Below, one piece after another: positions 1 to 7,763 of a stretch of 42,280 nt of DNA. A program made the position numbers and the translations under genes. The notes under the pieces were generated by a model. The model made no database searches. It saw only the letters and a program-made list of their open reading frames with translations, and was not told the origin of the DNA. The stretch is from the NCBI GenBank assembly GCA_947445025.1, contig CANFCB010000007.1, positions 1-42,280 of the forward strand, written 5' to 3'. Each line of letters opens with the position of its first letter. The first letter of the stretch is position 1. This DNA is from Myxococcales bacterium (lineage in GTDB: Bacteria > Myxococcota > UBA727 > JABDBI01).

Positions 1-1234
1 GGTAGGTGACGATGCGCAAAGTATCTATGGTTTTCGTGGCGCCGATATATATAATATGCTCGAATTTACTAAACGCTATCCTGATGCGCTTTTGCTATCC
101 TTAAATACCAATTACCGTTCGACGGCGTCGATTTTAGGTGTGGCCAATCGCTCTCTTGCTCATGTACAAGTTGGTTTTAAGAAAACGCTGATTCCGGCGC
201 GTCCCAATGGCGAGTTTCCCGCGCTGGTCTCTTGTCAAAATGCTTCGCAACAAGCGAGTTTTATTGCGCAACGTATTTCGGAACTTAAAAAATCCGGCGT
301 CAAACTTAGTGAAATTGCCGTGCTCTATCGTGCGCATAGTCATGCCATTGAAATTCAAATGGAATTACTGCGTCGCCATATTCCTTTTCAGATACGTTCG
401 GGAATTAAATTTTTTGAACAGGCCCACGTGAAAGATGTGATGTCCTATTTGCGATTCATTTATAATCCAGAAGAAGCATTTAGTTTTAAAAGAGCCATTA
501 AACTTTATACCGGCGTGGGGCGCGTTACTGCTGATAAAACCTGGCTGCTTTATATGGAGGCGCAAAAAAAAACAGGCGGTGATTTGCTACGCTCTATCCA
601 ATTGCTTTTGCCTAATTTGCCAAGAGATTTATCGAAAACAGGGGTGTTTAACTTTTTAGAATTACTAGGCAGACTGGTATCGATGGTTAAAACTAATTCA
701 GTGAGTGAGCTCATTAAATATGTGCTTAAGGCAGGGTATGAAGAATACTTGATGAAGGGTTTTTTAAATGCGAAAGATAGAATTGATGATGTTTTGCAAT
801 TGGCTGAACATGCACGATCATACGGTTCTTTTGACACTTTTTTAAATGAACTTTTGTTGTTGCAAAATTTAGACGCAAACAGCAAAGAAGAAGACGAAGA
901 GAAGGTCTCCCTGTCGAGTATTCATCAAGCCAAGGGACTTGAATGGAGTTATGTATTTGTCATATGGCTTTGTGAGGGGCGTTTTCCTTCTGAATTTTCT
1001 TTGCGAGAAAGAAAAGGAATTGAAGAGGAGCGGAGGCTTTTTTATGTGGCTATTACTAGAGCAAAAGACTTTTTGTCTTTATGTTATCCGCGGACCTACT
1101 TGCAAAATGATGGACGCGCACAAAAATTAATGAAATCACGTTTTATTGAAGAACTTTTATTGTCAGGAAACACTGCCGCCCAGTTGGAATACTGGATTTT
1201 GGAAGAAGAAAATGACCTCGCTGCAATCGTTTAA
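1..1234 (+). CDS. UvrD/PcrA/Rep-type ATP-dependent DNA helicase, C-terminal part (5' end outside window)
   Basis: This is the C-terminal ~411 residues of a superfamily 1A 3'-5' DNA helicase involved in DNA repair or replication restart. The open frame runs in from the window edge and opens with VGDDAQSIYGFRGAD (helicase motif III region). NYRST (motif IV) follows, then HQAKGLEW (motif V) and EEERRLFYVAITRAK (motif VI), which binds ATP through its Arg. Walker A and motifs Ia-II lie outside the window. No C-terminal PcrA-style extension is obvious. The stop codon overlaps the start of psd by 23 bases, so this is the first visible gene of a tight co-directional run reaching 7754. Which of UvrD, PcrA or Rep it is cannot be decided from this half. 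Confidence 0.93.
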   Translation, partial: VGDDAQSIYGFRGADIYNMLEFTKRYPDALLLSLNTNYRSTASILGVANRSLAHVQVGFKKTLIPARPNGEFPALVSCQNASQQASFIAQRISELKKSGVKLSEIAVLYRAHSHAIEIQMELLRRHIPFQIRSGIKFFEQAHVKDVMSYLRFIYNPEEAFSFKRAIKLYTGVGRVTADKTWLLYMEAQKKTGGDLLRSIQLLLPNLPRDLSKTGVFNFLELLGRLVSMVKTNSVSELIKYVLKAGYEEYLMKGFLNAKDRIDDVLQLAEHARSYGSFDTFLNELLLLQNLDANSKEEDEEKVSLSSIHQAKGLEWSYVFVIWLCEGRFPSEFSLRERKGIEEERRLFYVAITRAKDFLSLCYPRTYLQNDGRAQKLMKSRFIEELLLSGNTAAQLEYWILEEENDLAAIV

Positions 1235-2081
1235 GAATTGGATTTTAAAGTCGACACTTTATTTGCTCCCCAAAAATATGATATCTTGTTTGATGGGCAA
1301 GCTGGTTAGTTTGCGATTTTCCCCGTGGTTTGTGCATAAGCAAATCCATTTTTTTGCCAACCACTTTGGCATTAATTGGGACGATGTCAAAAATTCTATT
1401 GATCAATTTCCCTCGCTGCAGTCATTTTTTATAAGGGAATTAAAAAAAGAAAATCGTCCTATTGATGTGAACGAAAAAGCAATAGTGTCTCCTTGCGATG
1501 GCAGCTATGGCCAGTCAGGCTTGATTTATGAAGGCGAGCTTTTACAAGTGAAGGGCAAATCGTATACTGCGGCATCTTTATTGGGAGATGCGCATTTGGC
1601 GGCGCAGTTTGAAGGAGGAAGCTTTGCGACATTGTATCTTTCTCCTCGTGACTATCATCGCTTTCATAGCCCTTTTTCGGCACAGGTTTTAGAGGCCATT
1701 TATTTGCCAGGGCATTTGTGGCCTGTGAATCCATGGGCGGTGAACAACGTTTCCCAGCTGTTTTGTGTAAACGAGCGTCTAGTAATCGCGCTTGCTCTTT
1801 TAGGAGAGGGCACGCCGGCAGCATTGATGGTTGCGGTTGGTGCAACCATGGTGGGCAAAGTTAGGGTTCGATTTGATGAAAAATTAACGACAAATGCTTG
1901 CAGCAAGAAAAAAATTCGCCGTAATTATTGCGAGAAAACTTTTTTGAAAGGCGAAGAACTAGGCTTGTTTGAATTCGGCTCGACTATTGTTTTATTGGTT
2001 CATCCCAAAGCTGGTCGCTTAGACTTGAAGCCGTTGCACACTGAAATCAAAATGGGGCAATCTATTGGTGACTTGCTTTAA
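1212..2081 (+). CDS. psd: Phosphatidylserine decarboxylase proenzyme
   Basis: The enzyme converts phosphatidylserine to phosphatidylethanolamine at the inner membrane. The 289-aa protein matches the usual length. It carries the conserved DYHRFHSP block (residues ~147-154), the SPCDG block (~93-97) and, near the C-terminus, FGST (~255-258). FGST is the site where the chain cuts itself between Gly and Ser to form the pyruvoyl cofactor; LGST is the more usual form. I place the start at the ATG at 1212 (MTSLQSF), because an AG-rich GGAAGAAG box sits just upstream and the longer open frame runs deep into the helicase gene. trkH begins 10 bases after the stop. Confidence 0.93.
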   Translation: MTSLQSFKNWILKSTLYLLPKNMISCLMGKLVSLRFSPWFVHKQIHFFANHFGINWDDVKNSIDQFPSLQSFFIRELKKENRPIDVNEKAIVSPCDGSYGQSGLIYEGELLQVKGKSYTAASLLGDAHLAAQFEGGSFATLYLSPRDYHRFHSPFSAQVLEAIYLPGHLWPVNPWAVNNVSQLFCVNERLVIALALLGEGTPAALMVAVGATMVGKVRVRFDEKLTTNACSKKKIRRNYCEKTFLKGEELGLFEFGSTIVLLVHPKAGRLDLKPLHTEIKMGQSIGDLL

Positions 2082-2090
2082 GGTGCAAAA

Positions 2091-3806
2091 ATGCAACGTT
2101 TGCAGGATAAAAATAAACGAATCTTTCAAGGCGTGCAGATTGCGGCAGCAATATGTATTATCTGCACGTTAGTGATTGAATTTTCCATGGATTTATCACA
2201 ATCCTCGGTTTGGCACAGCGTTGTCATTGGTCTTGATGTTACCTTAGTCTTAGGTTTTGCCAGTTACTTGCTGCAGTTGGCGATTTTAAATCGTTCCACT
2301 TGGGCACATTGGCTGGTTGTCGAGCGCGTTAATCTGTTAGCATTGGCCTTTGCTTTTATCATGTTGCCTATTCCCCGCTTAAGTGCTGCAGTTGTCGCCG
2401 TGCGTCTGTTTGTCAATATTTTGTTCTATGCCCTAGATACTGCTTGGGGGAAAAAATGCGTTCAGCATGTCCACTTGCGGCCCAGTCAGACACTGGCTTT
2501 GAGCTTTTTAGGGATCATTTCTGTGGGCACTTTTTTGCTTGTTTTTCCAGCAGCTACGGTAGACGGAAAAGGCGCCAATTTTGGGGATGCTCTTTTTACC
2601 ATTACTTCTGCGGCTTGCGTTGTTGGTCTCAATGTCGTTGATGTTGGTTCTTATTTTTCTCAATTTGGGCAAGCAGTTATTTTGTGCACCATCCAAGTGG
2701 GCGGTCTTGGCATCATGGTGCTATCTGCGGTCTTTGCCATTCTGATTGGAACCCAATTACATACCAGGCGTCAGGTTGGTTTGTGGGAGATTCTCGACGT
2801 ATCAACTTCAAATGGTTTAAAAGCTTTGATCAAAGCGGTGGCGGCGGGGACGTTTATTGCCGAATTGTTAGGCGCGCTTTTTTTATTTTTTAGCTGGGGA
2901 ATTGAATTCCCTTCTTTTGGGGATCGGGTTTGGTGGTCGGTTTTTCATTCTATTTCTGCTTTTTGTAATGCGGGATTTGGCTTATTACCTGATTCTTTAA
3001 TGGTCTTCGTGGGAAACAGCTGGGTTTGTTGCATCATCATGGTGTTGATTACTTTGGGGGGAATTGGATTTTTTGTGATGGCCGATATGACTAATCCTGC
3101 GGTTTGGAAAATAAAACAGCCGAGAGCCGTTTGGAATCGTTTACATATTCAAAGCAGAGTTGTTATTTTAGCGACGATATTGTTGGACGTGGTTGGCATG
3201 CTGATGTTTTTATTTTTCGAATACAATGGTGTTCTTTTAGATTTAAGTATTTTCGACAAAATTATCGCGGCTTTGTTTCAAAGTATATCGCTGCGGACTG
3301 CTGGCTTTAATGTGGTTTCCATGGGTACACTTAGTTCTGCGACGGTGTTATTTAGCCTTATATGGATGTTTATTGGTGCTTCTCCTGGCTCTACTGGTGG
3401 CGGGATTAAAACTACGACCTTGGCAGTAGCTTTGATGTCGGTACGCTCGATGCTAACCGGTCGCGACCAAGTTGAATTAATGGGCAGGCGTATCCCAGCT
3501 GTGATTGTGAATCGCTCGCTCAGCATTATATTAATTTCGGCGTCGGTCATTGCATTTGTTCTGCTCTTGTTGCTGGCGACGCAGTCCATTTCTTTTGAGC
3601 GGCTTTTCTTTGAAGCGGTTTCTGCGTTTGGAACTGTGGGCTTAACGATGGATAGCACATACAAATTGAATCAGCAGGGCCGCTTTTTTATTATTGCTCT
3701 GATGTATATGGGTAGAATTGGGCCTTTGACGTTGGCGCTGGCCATTGGCGAACGCATGAGACCAAAGGGATATCAATTTGCCGAGGGTCGTTTAGCTGTC
3801 GGCTAA
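2091..3806 (+). CDS. TrkH/KtrB-family potassium uptake channel subunit
   Basis: This is a polytopic inner-membrane protein of 571 aa, the pore-forming subunit of a Trk/Ktr K+ uptake system. Four pore-loop repeats with the filter glycines are visible: TSAACVVGLNVVD, SISAFCNAGFGLL, SISLRTAGFNVVS and AVSAFGTVGLTMD. The third repeat is followed by the family block ASPGSTGGGIKTTT. It has about 100 extra N-terminal residues with further membrane segments compared with a minimal KtrB. The next gene, 9 bases downstream, encodes its cytosolic gating partner, and together they form a complete two-gene K+ system. Whether it is Trk or Ktr type cannot be settled by eye. Confidence 0.93.
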   Translation: MQRLQDKNKRIFQGVQIAAAICIICTLVIEFSMDLSQSSVWHSVVIGLDVTLVLGFASYLLQLAILNRSTWAHWLVVERVNLLALAFAFIMLPIPRLSAAVVAVRLFVNILFYALDTAWGKKCVQHVHLRPSQTLALSFLGIISVGTFLLVFPAATVDGKGANFGDALFTITSAACVVGLNVVDVGSYFSQFGQAVILCTIQVGGLGIMVLSAVFAILIGTQLHTRRQVGLWEILDVSTSNGLKALIKAVAAGTFIAELLGALFLFFSWGIEFPSFGDRVWWSVFHSISAFCNAGFGLLPDSLMVFVGNSWVCCIIMVLITLGGIGFFVMADMTNPAVWKIKQPRAVWNRLHIQSRVVILATILLDVVGMLMFLFFEYNGVLLDLSIFDKIIAALFQSISLRTAGFNVVSMGTLSSATVLFSLIWMFIGASPGSTGGGIKTTTLAVALMSVRSMLTGRDQVELMGRRIPAVIVNRSLSIILISASVIAFVLLLLLATQSISFERLFFEAVSAFGTVGLTMDSTYKLNQQGRFFIIALMYMGRIGPLTLALAIGERMRPKGYQFAEGRLAVG

Positions 3807-3815
3807 AAGGAGTAC

Positions 3816-4520
3816 GTGGTTTTGAAACTATTTGTGGTGATCGGGCTTGGACAATTTGGCCGGCATACTGCCAAAACTTTGTTTTCTGGTGGTGGCGACG
3901 TTCTGGCCATTGATAAAGATGAAGACCGTGTGGAACGGATCAAAAATGAAGTGGGACAGGCTATCTGTGCCGATGCCGCAGACATTGATATCTTGCGTTC
4001 TTTAGGGGTTTCTAAAGCGGACACTGCCATTATTGCGCTTGGGGAGACAGATCTGGAGGCAAGCATCATGATTTGTACGGCGGTGAGTGATTTAGGTGTG
4101 GGGCAATTGATTGTGCGCGCTGCCACTGAATTACAAGGGCGCATTTTAATGCGTGTCGGTGCCACGCGTGTGATTTATCCTGAGAAACAAATGGGTGAGC
4201 AACTAGCAACGTCAATTTTATCGTCGGGGGTTTTGGATCAAGTTGTGCTTTCAACAGGGCAAACCGTGGCACATATCAGTCCCAGGCTGGATATGATCGG
4301 GAAAACCTTAAAAGAAGCGCAACTGACGGAGCGTTATCGACTCGCGGTCATTGGAATACAAAGACCAAAAAGAAGTGTGGATGACAAAGGCGAATTGCAC
4401 GAAGAATTAAAGCTGTATTCTGTGCCGCCGCCAGATTCTATTATTAGTGAAGATGATATCTTAATCGTCGTTGGTAGCCAGGCGCAAATTGAAGCGATTG
4501 CCTACAAGGACGCGTTTTGA
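3816..4520 (+). CDS. TrkA/KtrA-family NAD-binding regulatory subunit of the K+ channel
   Basis: This cytosolic RCK/KTN protein of 234 aa assembles as a gating ring on the TrkH-like channel and responds to bound nucleotide. The N-terminal Rossmann fold starts with VVIGLGQFGRHTAK, followed by an acidic residue at the end of strand 2 (AIDKDEDR). A TrkA_C domain fills about residues 145-234. It has a single KTN/TrkA_C unit, like KtrA, rather than the doubled TrkA of E. coli. The start is uncertain: AAGGAG lies only 3 bases before GTG 3816 but 9 bases before TTG 3822, which gives MKLFVVIGLGQ and may be the true start. The stop overlaps the next start as TTGA. Confidence 0.9.
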   Translation: MVLKLFVVIGLGQFGRHTAKTLFSGGGDVLAIDKDEDRVERIKNEVGQAICADAADIDILRSLGVSKADTAIIALGETDLEASIMICTAVSDLGVGQLIVRAATELQGRILMRVGATRVIYPEKQMGEQLATSILSSGVLDQVVLSTGQTVAHISPRLDMIGKTLKEAQLTERYRLAVIGIQRPKRSVDDKGELHEELKLYSVPPPDSIISEDDILIVVGSQAQIEAIAYKDAF

Positions 4521-5731
4521 GTAAAACATATTTTACCTATCTTTTTAGCGCGGCGCGCACCGCGCTTGCCACTCCCCGTCAGGTAGAGCTGATTCAATGG
4601 ATTGGAACAGGACCCAGTATTCGGGCGAGAGCAAGATTTGCTTTGGTGGCAGCATTTTTAGTGGCAGCACCGACACTTTTTATTGGAGTCATACAGACTG
4701 ATGGTGTTTCTAGGTATGCCAAGACCTTGGATGAAGGGGATTTGTTTTGGCAAAAAATAGCTTCGCTACGACTGGCTATTGAAAGTATTCGTGTGGCAAT
4801 TTGGCGTTACGAAGCTGAGCCGGAAAGCGAAAATGAGCGTTTGTTGCTACAAGATGTTCAGAATTTGCGAACACAGCTTTTTAGTTTATATACCAAAAAA
4901 CCAGCAGGCATCGAATCTGGATTGTCGTCTCAAATAGGTGATATTTCCATCAAGCTTGAAAATTCTGTGCTTCATGGTTTAAGAAGGTCGAGTGCTACCA
5001 AAGAAAGACTTGGTAAAGAAAGCATGCACCTGGCTCACTTAACTTTAACGACGCTCGGTCATGATTTACAAAATTTAGAAAACCAGGTTGGCGAGGTAGT
5101 GGGTCCACGCCGAAAAGCAGCGATAGACGCCCTGTCTCGTGTGGGCAGAAATCAACTCGTTTTATTTTTGATCTTATTATTTGCCATTCCTATTTTTATT
5201 GGTTTTATTCCAGGTTGGTTAGTGGCTCCTTTGACCAGGCTGAAAAGGATTGAGCAACGTATTGAGCAAGGTCACGTGCGTGATTTAGAGGTTTCAGGAC
5301 GTGACGAAATTTCGCAATTAGCTAGAGCTATTCGCAGTGCATTGAGGTTACGAGAAGAATTAGATCAAAGAAAGTCTGCTAAAATATTTGAAATCCGTAA
5401 TGTGTTACGAGCAGTGATTAATCACGTGGTTGAACCTGTTTTAATTGTAGATAAATCCGGGATCATTAATTATGCCAATGTTGCAGCCGCACATTTAGTT
5501 GGCGTGGGAGTGCATAATTTAGAAGGGCATGGAATGCAGAAACATATTTTTTCGCCAGAATTGGATCAGGCATTTGGCAAGGCCAGGCAAGGTCATGTCG
5601 CAGAAGATGGATTAAAGGTCACTTTAGAAATGAAAAGCGGCCGCGTTGAAACCCTGCTGGCGCATTTGAGTGCTGTTCATGAACGTCAAGGTGGTATTTC
5701 ACGTGTGGTGTTGGTCCTCGGTTCACTATAG
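4517..5731 (+). CDS. Membrane sensor protein with two TM segments, HAMP and PAS domains, no kinase domain
   Basis: The 404-aa protein starts at TTG in a TTGA overlap with the K+ regulator, so the two are probably translationally coupled. It has TM1 at about residues 41-60, a helical extracytoplasmic domain at ~61-212, TM2 at ~214-236, HAMP at ~233-285 (basic, ending in a DEISQLARAI segment) and a PAS domain at ~296-404 (EPVLIVDKSGIINYANVAA). The layout is that of the input half of a histidine kinase, but the protein ends right after PAS: there is no H-box, HATPase, GGDEF or methyl-accepting domain. It may signal through a separate partner or be a truncated kinase. Its position suggests a link to K+ or osmotic sensing, which is inference. 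Confidence 0.85.
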   Translation: MSKTYFTYLFSAARTALATPRQVELIQWIGTGPSIRARARFALVAAFLVAAPTLFIGVIQTDGVSRYAKTLDEGDLFWQKIASLRLAIESIRVAIWRYEAEPESENERLLLQDVQNLRTQLFSLYTKKPAGIESGLSSQIGDISIKLENSVLHGLRRSSATKERLGKESMHLAHLTLTTLGHDLQNLENQVGEVVGPRRKAAIDALSRVGRNQLVLFLILLFAIPIFIGFIPGWLVAPLTRLKRIEQRIEQGHVRDLEVSGRDEISQLARAIRSALRLREELDQRKSAKIFEIRNVLRAVINHVVEPVLIVDKSGIINYANVAAAHLVGVGVHNLEGHGMQKHIFSPELDQAFGKARQGHVAEDGLKVTLEMKSGRVETLLAHLSAVHERQGGISRVVLVLGSL

Positions 5732-5746
5732 CAAAAGCAAGGCACG

Positions 5747-7489
5747 ATGAGGGTTTTAATCTTTTGCTTATTAATTTGCCATCATGCGGTCGCTTTTCGC
5801 GCCGCTATTCGTCAAATTAAAATAAGAGGCAATCATAAACTGACCAACAAAGAATTAGCGATTTTTCCTTTAGGAGAGTTTAATTATTTTAATCAAGATA
5901 ATTTTGATGGCGAGAAAAAGCGACTGTTGGCTGAATATCACCGACGTGGATTTTTAGATGCCGAGATTTTAGCTGCGCAAGTCGAAGTCAGTCCAGACTT
6001 CACTTACGTAAATTTGATTTTTCAGGTGAAAGAAGGCGAAGTCTATGAGCTTGATGAAATTAAGCTAAGTGGCGATGTACCTGCGTTTCCTGATTCTTCT
6101 TCATGGCGGAGTCATTTTTCTTTACAAAAAGGCGAAGTGCTCAATCTTTTATTGCTCCAAGAAGAGGCTGATAAAATATTAAATCCCTATCGCGAAGATG
6201 GATATTTATTGGCTGACTTAAAAGCAGTAGTGCATGTTACCAGACAGGCAGAGCCTCAAAAGTCAGGATCTATTACTGTTACGTATGATATCACTAAAGG
6301 GCCGTTGATTTATGTTCGTCAATTTTTAATTGAAGGCAATGCTTTCACAAAAGAAGATATTATTCGCCGCGAAATTCCCATCCTTCGCGATATGGTTTGT
6401 CGTTTGAGTGATTTACATATTTTACAACAACAGCTAACGGCCTTAGGTTTTTTTAAGCGCGTAGAAGTGCTGCTTGTGAAAACAGATGAGCTAAATGAAG
6501 TTGATATTTTGATCCGCGTTATTGAGCAGCCTGCTTGGTTTTTCAGTGTTTTCCCCATGGTCATTTCCGATGAAGGGTTCGTTCTTTCCGGGATTTGGGC
6601 CCATCGTAATTTGTTTGGGAGAAGCTTATTCACTTCGTTATCGCTGAGATTGTCTTCATTCTCAAAGCTATTTGATTTTGTGTTACTGGAGCCAAGAATT
6701 TTTGATTCTAGACAAGCAATTCTTTTTGAAATGCATCGACGGGAATTACTATATCCAATATTTCGCAGCAAACGAACGGGGGCGGGGATTCGTTATACCG
6801 TTCCGCTGGGGACTTATTTCAAAGCAAGCCCTGCAGTGCATTTGGATTTGGTCGATGTTGAAGGCTTAAAAGATGAAAATTTAGTGAGTCAAGAAGCTGT
6901 TATTGCAAAAAATAATTGGCGCAATGCCTGGGAGCTTTTATTGGCTTTTGATTATGCAAAATCAATTTGGAAAATGCACGGGGAGGCTTCGGGGACTTAT
7001 TCTGGGTTCTTAAATTTGTCGCAGCTGCCCTTTGCTGAACTAGGAACAGCGTTTCAAGTTTCTTCGCATATTTTTAAAAATTTCAAAATAAAGGGACGCT
7101 TTCAAGCTGCCCGGCTTTTTTCGTTGCAGCAAATAATGTTGCCACTTTCCGAACGTTATTTTCTTGGAGGTCAGGGCAGTATTCGTGGCTATCGACCACG
7201 TTCTATTGGACCCAAATTGGGCGGCATTTTTAAATATCTGCAGAGCATCGAAGTAGAATTTCCGGTTTGGCCAAAGTACGCGTTGGCAGGATACAGCTTT
7301 GCCGATGCCGGCAATGCCTTTTTGCTAGATAATTCTGAAGCCAAGACAGGACTCTACTGGTCGCTGGGGGCAGGTATTATTTTAAATGTTTGGCAATTTC
7401 CTTTGCGTTTTGAGGTCAGCATTCCTTTATCAAAACTTGCGGGCAATATGCCCTTTGATATTTTTTTTGGTGCTGCTTCAGATTGGTAG
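5747..7489 (+). CDS. Omp85-family outer-membrane assembly protein, TamA-like
   Basis: This is an outer-membrane beta-barrel protein of the BamA/TamA superfamily that helps insert proteins into the outer membrane. It is 580 aa, close to E. coli TamA in length. A short signal peptide (residues ~1-16, ending HHAVA) is followed by about three POTRA domains (~18-95, ~97-175, ~190-260) and a C-terminal barrel (~265-580). The barrel contains the lid-lock motif GGQGSIRGYRP near residue 478 and ends in a terminal aromatic Trp, as expected of barrel proteins. No tamB-like gene is in the window. A BamA identity is less likely because there are three rather than five POTRA domains. Confidence 0.88.
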   Translation: MRVLIFCLLICHHAVAFRAAIRQIKIRGNHKLTNKELAIFPLGEFNYFNQDNFDGEKKRLLAEYHRRGFLDAEILAAQVEVSPDFTYVNLIFQVKEGEVYELDEIKLSGDVPAFPDSSSWRSHFSLQKGEVLNLLLLQEEADKILNPYREDGYLLADLKAVVHVTRQAEPQKSGSITVTYDITKGPLIYVRQFLIEGNAFTKEDIIRREIPILRDMVCRLSDLHILQQQLTALGFFKRVEVLLVKTDELNEVDILIRVIEQPAWFFSVFPMVISDEGFVLSGIWAHRNLFGRSLFTSLSLRLSSFSKLFDFVLLEPRIFDSRQAILFEMHRRELLYPIFRSKRTGAGIRYTVPLGTYFKASPAVHLDLVDVEGLKDENLVSQEAVIAKNNWRNAWELLLAFDYAKSIWKMHGEASGTYSGFLNLSQLPFAELGTAFQVSSHIFKNFKIKGRFQAARLFSLQQIMLPLSERYFLGGQGSIRGYRPRSIGPKLGGIFKYLQSIEVEFPVWPKYALAGYSFADAGNAFLLDNSEAKTGLYWSLGAGIILNVWQFPLRFEVSIPLSKLAGNMPFDIFFGAASDW

Positions 7490-7526
7490 TAAATAAGATT
7501 ATACTTTAAAAAAGACGAGGTGATTG

Positions 7527-7754
7527 ATGGCAAGCTTGTTTCCTCCTGTGGAGCCGCGTTCCTTGACTGGATCTGGTATGTCTGCAGACCCAGAAACGAT
7601 TCAGGATCTGCAAGATACTTGGGAAATTCGCGATCGGGCCAATCGAGCTAAACCTCGTAAAAAATTTCACCAAGTATTAAAAGAAGTAGGTGAGCGCGCA
7701 GAAAAGCAAGAGCCAGCCCCGCTTGGAAATGCCCAAAGAACACGCGAAAGATGA
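7527..7754 (+). CDS. Small hypothetical protein (75 aa)
   Basis: The start is the ATG at 7527, preceded at 6 bases by GAGG; a TTG directly before it is less likely. The product is hydrophilic, charged and Pro-rich, with no membrane segment, no cysteines and no family that I recognise. The middle (residues ~20-60) is Asp/Glu/Arg/Lys-rich and probably helical. It follows the TamA-like gene by 37 bases on the same strand and ends 9 bases from the convergent sctV stop. The good ribosome binding site and the well-packed location support it as a real gene. A role near outer-membrane assembly or type III secretion is only a guess from position. Confidence 0.6.
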   Translation: MASLFPPVEPRSLTGSGMSADPETIQDLQDTWEIRDRANRAKPRKKFHQVLKEVGERAEKQEPAPLGNAQRTRER

Positions 7755-7763
7755 ATTTAAATG

